A stretch of 64,000 bases of DNA from Vibrio gallicus (GCF_024346875.1 NZ_AP024871.1:124001-188000), one strand, 5' to 3'. Shown: positions 48,877-58,648, numbered from the stretch's first letter. Program-made: numbers and translations. Notes: generated from the letters alone by a model not told the origin.

Positions 48877-49659
48877 ATGTTCCAAATACACATAGTGGCA
48901 CTAAAAAACGCAGGTCAAGATATCCAACTGTTAACAATTGCCATTTCTAAAAAGCATTGGAAAGTTTTAGAGTGCGAGCAAGTTTCACGCAGTCAATTCA
49001 ATAGGCGCATCCATACAGTGTCTCATTTTATAAACCGCTGGAGAACGGATGTCGCGTTAAGTTTACGTCAAGATAATGTACTGCATAAACTCAAGGCCAA
49101 ACCTAAAGACGTTAATCAGTGGTGGGTGAGGCAGCAGATAGATGAAGTGGTTAATACCGAGTATGCCCATAGAACGCTTAGCTGTGACCATGTAGAAGGT
49201 ATTGATTCCCTAGAGTTGTTTATCTATGAAACTCAGGCTTTGTCCGAGGTGCAATCTCAATTAGGTGTACAGGCAGATATTGTTGGGTGGCAGGTAATGG
49301 ACTTGATTTGTCTATGTCGAACCTACAACCAAGTAGCTCAACATAATGTAGAGGCTTACATTGAAGTTGAGGCTAAGCGCATTAATTTCGTTCGATTTAG
49401 ACGTGGTATTTACGTGCGCAACTTGCCCATAGATAAGCCGGATTTGATAGATGAAATAGCTCACGATATCAGAGGAGAAGGGATCGCTCACATCGCTATA
49501 TTTAGCCCTGATCAGCAGTTCAATATAAACCTTGATGGGGTGGTTTTAGTTGACGTGCTAGAAATATGGCAGGCTCTGCATATCTCTATTGATACTCACT
49601 TTTATTCTGTATTAGCCACCGCGGTTAGCGCTTATCAATGGCGCAAGGGTGTCAGGTGA
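48877..49659 (+). CDS. pilM: PilM/HofM-like protein, reduced
   Basis: First gene of a type IV pilus alignment-type operon divergent from mrcA. 260 residues, against about 340 for V. cholerae PilM and about 260 for E. coli HofM. The actin-like nucleotide-binding motifs expected in PilM (an N-terminal GIDIG-type phosphate loop) are not visible; instead it starts MFQIHIVALKNAGQDIQLL. The C-terminal VLATAVSAYQWRKGVR resembles the end of PilM (...GLALR). The assignment leans on position ahead of pilN and pilO. Its stop overlaps the pilN start (TGATG). Codon usage like the surroundings, so decay or reduction in place is more likely than transfer. Confidence 0.7.
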   Translation: MFQIHIVALKNAGQDIQLLTIAISKKHWKVLECEQVSRSQFNRRIHTVSHFINRWRTDVALSLRQDNVLHKLKAKPKDVNQWWVRQQIDEVVNTEYAHRTLSCDHVEGIDSLELFIYETQALSEVQSQLGVQADIVGWQVMDLICLCRTYNQVAQHNVEAYIEVEAKRINFVRFRRGIYVRNLPIDKPDLIDEIAHDIRGEGIAHIAIFSPDQQFNINLDGVVLVDVLEIWQALHISIDTHFYSVLATAVSAYQWRKGVR

Positions 49660-50210
49660 TGATAAACCTTTTACCGTGGCGAGAAGCTCGCTTTCAAAGT
49701 CAAAAACGACTAATGATACTGTCGACAATTACCCCTATTTTATTACTTACTTGCATACATGGTTTGTTTATTGGCTTTATGTCACTTCAAGAAATGAAAG
49801 AAAGCGAATTGTTATCGGTGACAAAGGTTGAGGTAGGGAAATTGCGTGAGCAGGTTAAGAGCGAGCAGGCCTATTATCTGGAAAATATTAAATACCGCGA
49901 TTTGCTTATGGATATCAATGAACAATTGCGAACCTTCCATGTAACTAATCTTTTTGAGGCATTACCGAGCACCTTACCGAAAGGCGTATTTATTCATTCG
50001 TTGCAATGTGAGCTCTCGTTATGTTTAGCGAAAGGGCAAGTCGAAAATTTTTTGCTTCTAGATGAGTTGGTTTCGCGCTTGCGAAATCAGATAAATATAG
50101 AGTCGGTTACCCTTGAGGCACTGCATAGCTCTTCAACGCCACCACTTTCAACCTTTGAGCTAAACCTACTCCTACAAGGTGATAGAGATGTTGAATTGGC
50201 GATTCATTGA
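49659..50210 (+). CDS. pilN: Type IV pilus assembly protein PilN
   Basis: 183 residues starting MINLLPWREAR, the PilN signature that binds PilM; ATG 49659 chosen for that motif and for the TGATG overlap with pilM. One membrane helix at about 20-42, then a helical coiled-coil stretch (ESELLSVTKVEVGKLREQV) and a ferredoxin-like periplasmic domain (LFEALPSTLPKGVFIHSLQ). Forms the inner-membrane alignment complex with PilO. Confidence 0.88.
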   Translation: MINLLPWREARFQSQKRLMILSTITPILLLTCIHGLFIGFMSLQEMKESELLSVTKVEVGKLREQVKSEQAYYLENIKYRDLLMDINEQLRTFHVTNLFEALPSTLPKGVFIHSLQCELSLCLAKGQVENFLLLDELVSRLRNQINIESVTLEALHSSSTPPLSTFELNLLLQGDRDVELAIH

Positions 50211-50751
50211 GTGGCATAAAGTATGGACCTTATCACCGAAGGTAGGTTTGCTAATTGGTGTGGGCATTAGCGGGCTAATAAACCTGACGTTATATTGGTA
50301 CTGGAACGCATGGCATAGTGAGCAAAAGCAGCAATATCTGCACCTGTATCAACAGCAAGATATTGTACGTATAACACTGCTAAATGAATTGCGAACTTAT
50401 CGTGAGGTTAATGTCGATTATGGGCAGGCATATCATGAAAAATTATCGCAACTGGCACCACCATTCTCGGCTCAGGATTTTTACGCTTATATTGCACCTA
50501 AGCTTCCGCAAAGCATTGAGGTTGAATCTTGGCACTGGTCTACAGTAGATAATCGACTTCGGCTGCATATTACACTGTATGGCGAATTCGATGCCTTTCA
50601 TCGATTGTCGGTTGATGTACTTAATTATCCCTACCTTAATCGCATCGCAATGCTTCGAGTTGAAAGAGGGGGAGAAAGGCTTAAAGCCGTTATGGATATC
50701 GATTTCTACGCTCCAAATATACCTTTTAATGGAGAGAGAAATGAAGATTGA
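50188..50751 (+). CDS. pilO: Type IV pilus assembly protein PilO
   Basis: 187 residues from ATG 50188 (AAGG upstream; a GTG at 50179 is the alternative), overlapping pilN by 23 bases. Single membrane helix at about 21-40 after a short cytoplasmic N-terminus, then a helical segment and a ferredoxin-like fold (LPQSIEVESWHWSTVDNRLRLHITLYGEFDAFHRL) typical of PilO. Heterodimer partner of PilN. The next gene starts inside its last codons and is the secretin, not pilP. Confidence 0.85.
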   Translation: MLNWRFIEWHKVWTLSPKVGLLIGVGISGLINLTLYWYWNAWHSEQKQQYLHLYQQQDIVRITLLNELRTYREVNVDYGQAYHEKLSQLAPPFSAQDFYAYIAPKLPQSIEVESWHWSTVDNRLRLHITLYGEFDAFHRLSVDVLNYPYLNRIAMLRVERGGERLKAVMDIDFYAPNIPFNGERNED

Positions 50752-51829
50752 ACTTTGCTTGCTGCTATTATTGTTCGCCCCCGTCGTATTGGCTGAGCAG
50801 AAGTGGTTTGAGCCTCCACCGCTAAAGAAAAAGGTACCAGTATCCAATAGCAATCAAACGCCACACTTAACATCAGAGAAGCGTCAATCTCGACTATTTT
50901 CTATAAAATACGCTAATGCATCAGATATTGCGGATATTCTGGGGCAGCATCGCTCTCAAGGCGTGATTTCGGCCGAAGGCAGTTTGTCGGTCGACCAGCG
51001 TACTAATTCTTTGCTTATCTATGAATATCCGGCTCGCTTTGCTGAGATACAAAAAATCATTACTCAGCTAGACATCCCTATAAAACAGGTCTTAATTGAG
51101 GCTCGTATTGTTACCTTAAGTCAAGGTAACTTGGATGAGTTAGGGGTTCGATGGGGATTAACTAAAACTGGTAATCCGGTGACTGTTGCGCCGAGTTTGG
51201 AGTCATTGCAGGGAAGTAATGTGATAGCAGATAACTTGAATGTAAATCTTGGCGTGGTTAACCCAAATGCTACCAGTATCGCGCTACGTTTAGCCAGTCT
51301 AGGCTCTGATACTTTATTGGATCTCGAGTTATCAGCATTGCAGGCAGAGGCGAAAGCCGAGATTATTTCGAGTCCAAGGTTGGTAACAACCAACAAAAGA
51401 CCGGCATATATAGAGCAAGGTTCTGAGATCCCTTATTTGGAGGCAGCCTCAAGTGGTGCCACTTCCGTCTCTTTTCGTAAGGCGGTGTTAAGTTTGGAGG
51501 TAACGCCACAGATAACCCCAGATAATCGATTAGTATTAGACCTTAATGTTACTCAAGATAGACCTGGGCAGGTGGTTAAGACTGGAATCGGAGAAGCGGT
51601 CGCAATTGACACCCAACGTATCCACACCCAAGTACTTATTGATGATGGCGAAACCCTTGTATTAGGGGGTATTTTTCAAAAAAGCGTCACCAAAAATGTA
51701 GAAGAAGTCCCGTATCTTGCTGAAATTCCGTGGATTGGCGGCTTTTTTCGGCGAACCTCTGAAAAATTAGCACGTAGTGAGTTATTGATCTTTGTAACAC
51801 CTAAAATACAGGACACAGTATCTAAATAA
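50741..51829 (+). CDS. pilQ: Short secretin, PilQ/HofQ-like, lacking N-terminal domains
   Basis: Outer-membrane secretin through which pilus or DNA passes. ATG 50741 (GGAGAG upstream) gives a clear signal peptide MKIELCLLLLLFAPVVLA followed by a mature protein of about 344 residues. After a roughly 30-residue Pro/Lys/Ser-rich stretch comes one N1-type domain (LFSIKYANASDIADIL ... LIYEYPARFAEIQKIITQLD) and then the complete secretin domain (GSEIPYLEAASSGATSVSFRKAVLSLEVTPQIT, ETLVLGGIFQ, LLIFVTPKI). AMIN domains and the N0/STN domain are missing: V. cholerae PilQ is about 570 residues, E. coli HofQ about 412. Overlaps pilO by 11 bases; no pilP in between. Confidence 0.85.
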   Translation: MKIELCLLLLLFAPVVLAEQKWFEPPPLKKKVPVSNSNQTPHLTSEKRQSRLFSIKYANASDIADILGQHRSQGVISAEGSLSVDQRTNSLLIYEYPARFAEIQKIITQLDIPIKQVLIEARIVTLSQGNLDELGVRWGLTKTGNPVTVAPSLESLQGSNVIADNLNVNLGVVNPNATSIALRLASLGSDTLLDLELSALQAEAKAEIISSPRLVTTNKRPAYIEQGSEIPYLEAASSGATSVSFRKAVLSLEVTPQITPDNRLVLDLNVTQDRPGQVVKTGIGEAVAIDTQRIHTQVLIDDGETLVLGGIFQKSVTKNVEEVPYLAEIPWIGGFFRRTSEKLARSELLIFVTPKIQDTVSK

Positions 51830-51894
51830 AGTTACGTAAATTGAGTGAAAAAGCGGGTTCTTAGCCAAGAAAAATAAAAAAAAACAAATTTTGA

Positions 51895-51923
51895 TTGCAA
51901 AATCGCCTGCAAATCCAGATAAT
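51895..51923 (+). promoter_or_regulatory. Candidate sigma70 promoter of aroK-aroB-damX-dam
   Basis: TTGCAA (51895-51900), 17-base spacer, GATAAT (51918-51923), in the 215-base gap between pilQ and aroK. In E. coli the same gene order is driven by a promoter in this gap. The leader would be about 115 bases. Confidence 0.5.
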
Positions 51924-52044
51924 TTCGGGTCTTATCACGATTTTTATGTGAGGAACCAGGCGTCATTGAAGTGCGTCATCAATAACACGATGATAAATAA
52001 TGGCGATTTATTTTTTGATTTAACGTTGTAAATAATTGCTGAAC

Positions 52045-52563
52045 ATGGCCGAGAAACGTAATATTTTTCTTGTTGGCCCTATGGGGGCCGGCAAAAGTAC
52101 AATTGGTAGACACCTAGCACAACAACTTCATATGGAGTTTGTTGATTCGGATACTGTGATCGAAGAACGCACCGGTGCAGATATTGCTTGGGTATTCGAT
52201 GTTGAAGGCGAAGATGGCTTTCGTAAACGCGAAGAATCCGTAATCAATGATCTGACTGAGAATCTGGGTATCGTTTTGGCAACTGGTGGTGGCTCTGTAC
52301 TGAGTAAAGAAAGCCGCAACCGCTTGTCTGCTCGAGGTGTTGTTGTATACCTTGAAACAACTATCGAGAAGCAACTTGCTCGCACTAACCGCGACAAAAA
52401 ACGCCCTCTTCTACAAATAGATGAGCCGCGTGAAGTTCTTGAGAGTTTAGCCGCTGAACGCAACCCTCTTTATGAAGATGTTGCCGATTACACAGTAAAA
52501 ACTGACGACCAAAGCGCAAAAGTTGTTGCGAATCAAATCGTTAAAATGCTGGAAGAGCGTTAA
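52045..52563 (+). CDS. aroK: Shikimate kinase I
   Basis: Phosphorylates shikimate in aromatic amino-acid synthesis. 172 residues from ATG 52045 ([19 protein letters not shown], Walker A at 11-19); an in-frame TTG three codons earlier is not used in the family. [18 protein letters not shown] near 32-49 is the shikimate-binding segment and ATGGGSVL near 77-84 the GGG motif. Precedes aroB by 21 bases. Confidence 0.97.
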   Translation: MAEKRNIFLVGPMGAGKSTIGRHLAQQLHMEFVDSDTVIEERTGADIAWVFDVEGEDGFRKREESVINDLTENLGIVLATGGGSVLSKESRNRLSARGVVVYLETTIEKQLARTNRDKKRPLLQIDEPREVLESLAAERNPLYEDVADYTVKTDDQSAKVVANQIVKMLEER

Positions 52564-52584
52564 TCTTACTGAGGAGTGCATCCC

Positions 52585-53694
52585 ATGGAACGGATCACGG
52601 TAAGTTTAGGGGAGCGAAGCTACCCCATTTCAATTGGTGCTGGGTTATTGGGAAACCCGGCCCTTTATTCTTCTCTATTCCCATCCACTAAAGACCTTTC
52701 TAAACAAAGTGTCGTTATTATCACCAATACTACTGTTGGCCCTTTATACGCCGATCAAGTAGAAGCGCAGTTTAAAAACTTAGGGTGTCTGACTCGGGTA
52801 CTAGAATTGCCAGATGGTGAACAATACAAATCTCTAGATACGTTTAATCAAGTGATGACATTCTTACTTGAACATAATTATGGGCGAGATGTGTTGTTGG
52901 TAGCGCTTGGTGGTGGTGTAGTGGGAGATTTAGTCGGCTTTGCTGCTGCTTGTTATCAGCGCGGAGTTGATTTTGTTCAGATCCCAACCACCTTACTATC
53001 CCAAGTAGACTCATCAGTCGGTGGGAAGACCGCGGTAAATCACCCGTTAGGTAAAAACATGATCGGTGCGTTTTACCAACCCAAAGCAGTGATTATCGAT
53101 ATTGAAACCTTAAATACCTTACCTGAGCGTGAATTTGCAGCAGGTATGGCTGAGGTGATTAAATATGGCATTATTATCGATGCCCCGTTCTTTGAATGGA
53201 TCGAAAAAAACCAACAATCTCTAACTCAACTCGATGCTTCATCCCTGATAACCGCTATTGCTAAGTGTTGTCAAATAAAGGCGGATGTAGTTGCTGAGGA
53301 TGAAAAAGAGTCAGGTGTTCGTGCACTACTGAACCTAGGCCACACCTTTGGTCATGCTATAGAGGCCGAAATGGGCTATGGTAATTGGTTACATGGTGAG
53401 GCGGTATCTTCTGGCACTGTGATGGCAGCTCGCGCTGCAAGCCTTGATGGTCGAATGACTAGCACCGACGCACAGCGTATTGAGTCTTTACTCATGGCTT
53501 TTGATCTGCCTGTACATACTCCAAAGGAGATGACGGGAGAAGATTTTATGAAGCATATGATGCGAGACAAAAAGGTTCTATCTGGTCTACTAAGATTGAT
53601 TATTCCTAACAGTATTGGTAGCGCACAAGTGGTAAGTGACCTTGATCATAAGTATGTATATCAAGCGATCGAGGATAGCCGACAAACTAAATAA
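52585..53694 (+). CDS. aroB: 3-dehydroquinate synthase
   Basis: Second shikimate-pathway step, NAD and metal dependent. 369 residues from ATG 52585 with AGGAG 8 bases upstream (an earlier GTG at 52576 overlaps that ribosome binding site). [21 protein letters not shown] near 103-123 and [19 protein letters not shown] near 138-156; metal-ligand histidines in [12 protein letters not shown] near 251-262. Confidence 0.98.
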   Translation: MERITVSLGERSYPISIGAGLLGNPALYSSLFPSTKDLSKQSVVIITNTTVGPLYADQVEAQFKNLGCLTRVLELPDGEQYKSLDTFNQVMTFLLEHNYGRDVLLVALGGGVVGDLVGFAAACYQRGVDFVQIPTTLLSQVDSSVGGKTAVNHPLGKNMIGAFYQPKAVIIDIETLNTLPEREFAAGMAEVIKYGIIIDAPFFEWIEKNQQSLTQLDASSLITAIAKCCQIKADVVAEDEKESGVRALLNLGHTFGHAIEAEMGYGNWLHGEAVSSGTVMAARAASLDGRMTSTDAQRIESLLMAFDLPVHTPKEMTGEDFMKHMMRDKKVLSGLLRLIIPNSIGSAQVVSDLDHKYVYQAIEDSRQTK

Positions 53695-53735
53695 GGGTAT
53701 TAGGCGCGGTATTAACTGAAGTCAAGGAGTGACGG

Positions 53736-55154
53736 ATGAGCCTGATTCATAAGCTTAAGCAGCACAAAAGGGTAACAAGCGAGCCAGCTAAATGGCTAGA
53801 GCTAGAGACACAGTCGCACCTATTAGAGCAACTGAATTCTGGCCTGCAATTTGGTTCTAGCTTAGTTATTATTTCGGGGGCTACTGGTGCTGGGAAAAGC
53901 ACTATTAGCCAACGTTTTTTTGTCGAATTTCACTCTGCAAAGCATCGTGGACTAATCCAGTGTAAACCCAAGCTATCAATGCTGGAGTTTAAGCTGCAAC
54001 TGTTTGAACAGTTAGTGTCTGAATATGCCTTCGATCCTGCCTTGAGTCTCTATGAAAACCTAGACCAAGCTTTTGGTCTTGAATCGCATCGCATGTTGCT
54101 TGTTATTGACGATGCAGGGATCGCAAGCACCGACATCCTGAGTGAACTTTGGGGTCTGGTAGAGCGCCTAACTGCACACCCAACACTAAGTATTCACTTA
54201 GTGCTATCTGCCACACCTGAGTTACAACTTGAAAAAATAAACCCGCTGCAAATTAATTTCAATGTACGACCTAGGGTCATTACTATTCCTTGTCTTTCAT
54301 CGCAGGATAAAGACCTATTTCTAGATATTTTAGTACTGCGTCGTTTTGATAATATGGCCAAGAGAGACCAAATTCGGAAGCGTTACAGACATAGAAAGGT
54401 TTCTCCAGGGCAGCTCAATCATTTAGGTACGGAAGAGAAAGTGAGTAAAAAAATGCCGTCAAATTCTCGTGGTTCAGTTAAATATGGCCTGCTGCTAGCG
54501 GTTGTTGTTGCGCTTATTGGGTGCTTTGTTTGGTGGTGGCTTGCTGGCGATAACATGCAGTCGCAACAGGTTGAAGCTGAATCTAAGTCTACATCAGCTA
54601 TCACCGAGTTGACGATGGCACAAGGTGAGGCACAACCACATGAGATGGAGCCGATAAAGCCAGATACCTTACAGGTAGATGATGCCGCACTACCACCGCC
54701 AGTGCTGGATAAAACAGTTACAGTCGGTAAAAGCTCTAACGGACGTCAGCGGGTGATTGTTCCAGAACAGGTATTAGATGGGCTGATTGATAGTGATAAC
54801 CAGGTTACTAAGCCAGTTGTAGAGCCGGTGACACCTCGGCCCGCTGTCAGCTTTTCGTTCTCTAGAGATGCCTTACTAGCTGTATCAAGCAAGCGTTATA
54901 CAGTGCAGCTTGCAGCACTTAAAAACATGCAAGAGGTCGAAGGATTTATTGAGCAGTATCATGTAGTAGATAGGGTTCGAATTTACCCTACGATTCGCTC
55001 TAATAAACAGTGGTACATAATTACTTATCAAGACTTCAAGACAGTAAGTAAAGCTCAATCTGCCATTTCAAAATTGTCGGCTGATATTCAAAATTTGGGG
55101 CCATGGGTTAAATCAATGTCTCAGGTGCATAAAGAGATAGAGATTGGAAAATAA
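53736..55154 (+). CDS. damX: DamX-like septal protein with ATPase-like and SPOR domains
   Basis: 472 residues. N-terminal AAA-like domain with Walker A GATGAGKST near 48-56 and LLVIDDAG near 123-130 (ExeA/DamX N-terminal type), a basic stretch, one membrane helix at about 249-270, a long periplasmic linker rich in P, V and T, and a C-terminal SPOR domain at about 387-465 (RYTVQLAALKNMQEVEGF ... WYIITYQDF). SPOR domains bind denuded glycan at the septum. Sits between aroB and dam as in E. coli. Confidence 0.92.
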   Translation: MSLIHKLKQHKRVTSEPAKWLELETQSHLLEQLNSGLQFGSSLVIISGATGAGKSTISQRFFVEFHSAKHRGLIQCKPKLSMLEFKLQLFEQLVSEYAFDPALSLYENLDQAFGLESHRMLLVIDDAGIASTDILSELWGLVERLTAHPTLSIHLVLSATPELQLEKINPLQINFNVRPRVITIPCLSSQDKDLFLDILVLRRFDNMAKRDQIRKRYRHRKVSPGQLNHLGTEEKVSKKMPSNSRGSVKYGLLLAVVVALIGCFVWWWLAGDNMQSQQVEAESKSTSAITELTMAQGEAQPHEMEPIKPDTLQVDDAALPPPVLDKTVTVGKSSNGRQRVIVPEQVLDGLIDSDNQVTKPVVEPVTPRPAVSFSFSRDALLAVSSKRYTVQLAALKNMQEVEGFIEQYHVVDRVRIYPTIRSNKQWYIITYQDFKTVSKAQSAISKLSADIQNLGPWVKSMSQVHKEIEIGK

Positions 55155-55220
55155 CGCTGAGCTCGCGTCGTTTTTATGTTACATTTCGCCACCAATTGAA
55201 CAAGGGTAGTTAAACCAGCA

Positions 55221-56045
55221 ATGAAGAAAAAACGTGCCTTTCTAAAATGGGCAGGCGGAAAGTACGGCTTAGTTGAAGATATTCAGCGCCATCTTCCGCA
55301 AGCAAACACGCTGGTGGAACCCTTCGTTGGGGCAGGATCTGTATTTTTAAATACGGATTATGATGACTATTTACTCGCTGATATCAATCCTGATCTTATC
55401 AACCTGTACAACCTTTTGAAGACCAACCCTCAGCCTTATATTGAAGAGGTTAGGCGTTTATTCACGTCTGAATATAATCAAAAGCAGGCTTATCTGGATG
55501 TTCGTCGACAATTTAATGAAAGCAAAGATATTCAGTTTCGCTCAATTGCTTTTTTGTATATGAATCGTTTTGGGTTTAACGGTCTGTGTCGTTATAACAA
55601 AAAAGGTGGCTTCAATGTTCCATTTGGTTCATACAAAAAGCCATACTTTCCCGAAGCTGAATTAGAGTTTTTTTCTGAAAAGTCGCAGAAAGCGACCTTT
55701 ATCTGTGCTGGGTATAAAGAAACGTTTGACCGAGTTCGACCAGAGTCTGCAGTTTATTGTGATCCCCCTTATGCACCACTTTCACATACAGCCAACTTTA
55801 CTACCTATGCAGGCAATGGCTTTTCTTTAGATGATCAGGCCGCATTGGCAGATATTGCTGAGCGCACAGTAGCAAAACAGAAAGTATCAGTACTGATTTC
55901 TAATCATGATACGACCCTAACTCGTCGCCTCTATCATGGCGCAAAATTAAACGTGGTTAAGGTAAAACGCACCATTAGTCGCAATGGCGCAGGCCGTAAT
56001 AAGGTCGATGAGCTGCTGGCACTGTTTCAACCACCTGCTGAATAA
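55221..56045 (+). CDS. dam: DNA adenine methylase (GATC)
   Basis: Methylates adenine in GATC for mismatch repair and replication timing. 274 residues; FLKWAGGKYGL near 7-17 and VEPFVGAGSVFLN near 32-44 form the SAM-binding motifs, and the catalytic DPPY lies at 181-184, the same position as in E. coli Dam. FVNVPFG-like GGFNVPFGSYKKP near 129-141 is conserved. Follows damX and precedes rpe. Confidence 0.97.
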   Translation: MKKKRAFLKWAGGKYGLVEDIQRHLPQANTLVEPFVGAGSVFLNTDYDDYLLADINPDLINLYNLLKTNPQPYIEEVRRLFTSEYNQKQAYLDVRRQFNESKDIQFRSIAFLYMNRFGFNGLCRYNKKGGFNVPFGSYKKPYFPEAELEFFSEKSQKATFICAGYKETFDRVRPESAVYCDPPYAPLSHTANFTTYAGNGFSLDDQAALADIAERTVAKQKVSVLISNHDTTLTRRLYHGAKLNVVKVKRTISRNGAGRNKVDELLALFQPPAE

Positions 56046-56133
56046 GACAAAAATCACAATTGGTTTTGAGTTAAAGGTATAGCTTTTGTACAATTTTGTT
56101 CGTTAGCTTACTTCTATAACTTTGAGGCCACAG

Positions 56134-56808
56134 ATGAAAGACTTTTTAATAGCTCCCTCTATACTCTCCGCAGATTTTGCCCGCTTAGGTGAAGATGTAG
56201 AGCGCGTACTGCAAGCGGGGGCTGATGTGGTGCATTTTGATGTAATGGATAACCACTATGTTCCTAATCTCACCTTTGGCGCTCCAATCTGTAAGGCGTT
56301 AAGAGATTATGGCATTACAGCACCTATCGATGTTCATCTAATGGTTAAGCCTGTTGATTCTATTGTTCCTGAGTTCGCCAAAGCGGGCGCAACTATGATT
56401 ACCTTTCATGTAGAAGCCTCTGAACACGTTGACCGTACCTTACAGCTAATTAAAGAACATGGCTGTCAGGCCGGCGTGGTGCTAAACCCAGCAACATCAC
56501 TTTCCCACCTAGATTACATTATGGATAAAGTCGACCTGATCTTACTCATGTCGGTTAATCCTGGCTTTGGTGGTCAATCCTTTATTCCCGCAACCTTAGA
56601 CAAATTGCGTGAGGTACGTAAACGCATCGATGCCAGTGGACGTAATATCCGTTTAGAGATCGACGGTGGGGTTAAGGTCGACAATATTCGTGAGATTGCC
56701 GAAGCAGGTGCAGATATGTTCGTTGCAGGCTCGGCTATTTTTAATCAGCCAGATTACAAACAAGTCATTGATGAAATGCGCAGTGAGCTGGAGAAAAGTA
56801 ATGATTAA
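56134..56808 (+). CDS. rpe: Ribulose-phosphate 3-epimerase
   Basis: Interconverts ribulose-5-P and xylulose-5-P in the pentose phosphate pathway. 224 residues from ATG 56134 with GAGG 6 bases upstream; the TTG at 56122 is rejected. [16 protein letters not shown] near 6-21, [16 protein letters not shown] near 34-49, [12 protein letters not shown] near 140-151 and [10 protein letters not shown] near 175-184 cover the metal and phosphate sites. Overlaps gph by 8 bases. Confidence 0.98.
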   Translation: MKDFLIAPSILSADFARLGEDVERVLQAGADVVHFDVMDNHYVPNLTFGAPICKALRDYGITAPIDVHLMVKPVDSIVPEFAKAGATMITFHVEASEHVDRTLQLIKEHGCQAGVVLNPATSLSHLDYIMDKVDLILLMSVNPGFGGQSFIPATLDKLREVRKRIDASGRNIRLEIDGGVKVDNIREIAEAGADMFVAGSAIFNQPDYKQVIDEMRSELEKSND

Positions 56809-57487
56809 ATTTATTGCTTTTGACCTCGATGGCACATTACTAGATAGCGTGCCAGATCTAACCCTAGCAACTGATCAAGCAATGCGAGCTATAGGTCGCC
56901 CAGGTGTAAGTGAAGAGCAAATTAGAGAGTGGGTTGGAAATGGTGCAGATATCTTAGTTGCAAGAGCTCTGAGCCAAAGTTATGCAGTAGACTCAAGTCT
57001 AAGTGAGGAGCTAAAAACACAGGCACGGGAGAAATTTGATTACTTCTATGCCAGCTGTGGCCACAGTAAAAGTCATTTATATCCGAGTGTAAAAAATACA
57101 CTTAAGCAGTTGGTTGATGAGGGGTATAAGCTCGCAATTGTCACCAATAAGCCCTTGTGTTTCGTGCCAGAAATATTGGAGCAGCAAGGTATATCTGAGT
57201 TCTTCGTTGATGTTCTTGGTGGCGATTCGTTTGCTAAGCGTAAACCAGATCCTATGCCATTGAACTATTTAATGGATAAGCATGCACTGCAACATTCAGA
57301 GTTCATCTTGGTCGGTGATTCTAAAAACGATGTATTGGCCGCGAAAAATGCCGGAGTAGCGTCTGTCGCTGTTCCCTATGGCTACAATCATGGTGAGCCT
57401 ATCGAACTGTCATCTCCCGATTTTTTGATTGAAGAATTATCAGGGTTACTTTCAGTATTGAAGCAAAATGAACTTTTGAGTGTTTAA
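56801..57487 (+). CDS. gph: Phosphoglycolate phosphatase
   Basis: HAD phosphatase removing 2-phosphoglycolate formed during DNA 3'-end repair. 228 residues from ATG 56801, inside the end of rpe, with GGAG 8 bases upstream; the longer in-frame extension overlaps rpe and is not real. [14 protein letters not shown] near 6-19 holds both catalytic Asp; [11 protein letters not shown] near 117-127; [11 protein letters not shown] near 146-156 and [16 protein letters not shown] near 173-188. Confidence 0.96.
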   Translation: MIKFIAFDLDGTLLDSVPDLTLATDQAMRAIGRPGVSEEQIREWVGNGADILVARALSQSYAVDSSLSEELKTQAREKFDYFYASCGHSKSHLYPSVKNTLKQLVDEGYKLAIVTNKPLCFVPEILEQQGISEFFVDVLGGDSFAKRKPDPMPLNYLMDKHALQHSEFILVGDSKNDVLAAKNAGVASVAVPYGYNHGEPIELSSPDFLIEELSGLLSVLKQNELLSV

Positions 57488-57585
57488 AGCTAAAAAACGA
57501 TTATTTTCTTTGGCAATATACTCGTTGGTGAGTACACTGCTGTGTTCCATATTTGATTTATTTGTAGTTTTGAGGAAGTCATAAC

Positions 57586-58611
57586 ATGAGCGCGAAACCT
57601 ATAGTGTTAAGTGGTGTTCAGCCGTCTGGTGAATTAAGCATTGGTAACTATCTAGGTGCTCTGCGTCAATGGCAACAGATGCAAGATGACTATGATTGCC
57701 AATACTGTGTTGTTGACCTTCATGCGATTACCGTGCGTCAAGATCCAGCAGCACTGAGAGAGGCAACCTTAGATGCATTAGCAGTTTGCCTAGCGGTTGG
57801 TGTTGATCCCAAGAAGAGTACATTGTTTGTGCAGTCTCATGTGCCTGAACATGCTCAACTGGCGTGGATTCTAAACTGCTACACCCAGATGGGTGAGCTA
57901 AATCGAATGACTCAATTTAAAGATAAAGCACAACGCTACGCCAACGATGTCAATGTTGGCTTGTATGGCTACCCAGTGCTTATGGCTGCCGACATTCTGT
58001 TGTATGGTGCTCATCAGGTTCCTGTAGGAAACGACCAGAAGCAACACTTAGAGCTAGCTCGTGATATTGCCAACCGTTTTAATAACCTCTACGGTACGCC
58101 TGAGGCACCTATTTTTCAGGTTCCAGAGCCGTACATCCCTACAGTAAATGCTCGTGTTATGAGCCTACAGGATGCATCGAAGAAGATGTCTAAGTCAGAT
58201 GATAACCGTAAGAACGTTATTACCTTGCTAGAAGATCCTAAATCCATTCTGAAGAAAATTAACAAAGCTCAAACAGATGCAGAAAGCCCAGCTCGTATTG
58301 CTTATGATGTAGAAAATAAGGGCGGTATTGCAAACCTTATGGGATTATATTCTGCGGCAACAGGCAAAACCTTTGCTGAAATTGAGGCTCAATATCAAGG
58401 GGTTGAAATGTATGGCCCATTTAAGAAAGATGTTGGTGAAGCCATTGTTGCAATGCTAGAGCCGATTCAATCTGAATACCAGCGTGTGCGTAATGATATT
58501 CCGTATCTTACTGAAGTGATGAAAGCGGGATCTCAAAAGGCATCAGCTAGAGCTGCCGTAACCTTAGATAAGGTTTATGAAACGGTAGGTTTTGTTAAAC
58601 GCCCTCTATAA
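57586..58611 (+). CDS. trpS: Tryptophanyl-tRNA synthetase
   Basis: Class I synthetase of 341 residues. The HIGH-equivalent is in [17 protein letters not shown] near 9-25 and [11 protein letters not shown] near 196-206 is the KMSKS loop. [20 protein letters not shown] near 143-162 is conserved. Usual dam-rpe-gph-trpS order; followed by a terminator-like hairpin. Confidence 0.98.
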   Translation: MSAKPIVLSGVQPSGELSIGNYLGALRQWQQMQDDYDCQYCVVDLHAITVRQDPAALREATLDALAVCLAVGVDPKKSTLFVQSHVPEHAQLAWILNCYTQMGELNRMTQFKDKAQRYANDVNVGLYGYPVLMAADILLYGAHQVPVGNDQKQHLELARDIANRFNNLYGTPEAPIFQVPEPYIPTVNARVMSLQDASKKMSKSDDNRKNVITLLEDPKSILKKINKAQTDAESPARIAYDVENKGGIANLMGLYSAATGKTFAEIEAQYQGVEMYGPFKKDVGEAIVAMLEPIQSEYQRVRNDIPYLTEVMKAGSQKASARAAVTLDKVYETVGFVKRPL

Positions 58612-58648
58612 AATGCCTAGGCGTCAGCTTAAATAATTGTGATAGAAT

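Noticed and set aside
50579..50740. In-frame upstream extension of the secretin, checked as a possible PilP or longer PilQ N-terminus
   Set aside because: It lies inside pilO in another frame, has no domain-like sequence, and the signal peptide begins only at 50741.
50443..50853. Antisense frame of 136 codons at the pilO-pilQ junction, considered as a possible hidden gene replacing pilP
   Set aside because: Opposite strand to the operon, no signal or lipobox, and overlaps two well-supported genes.
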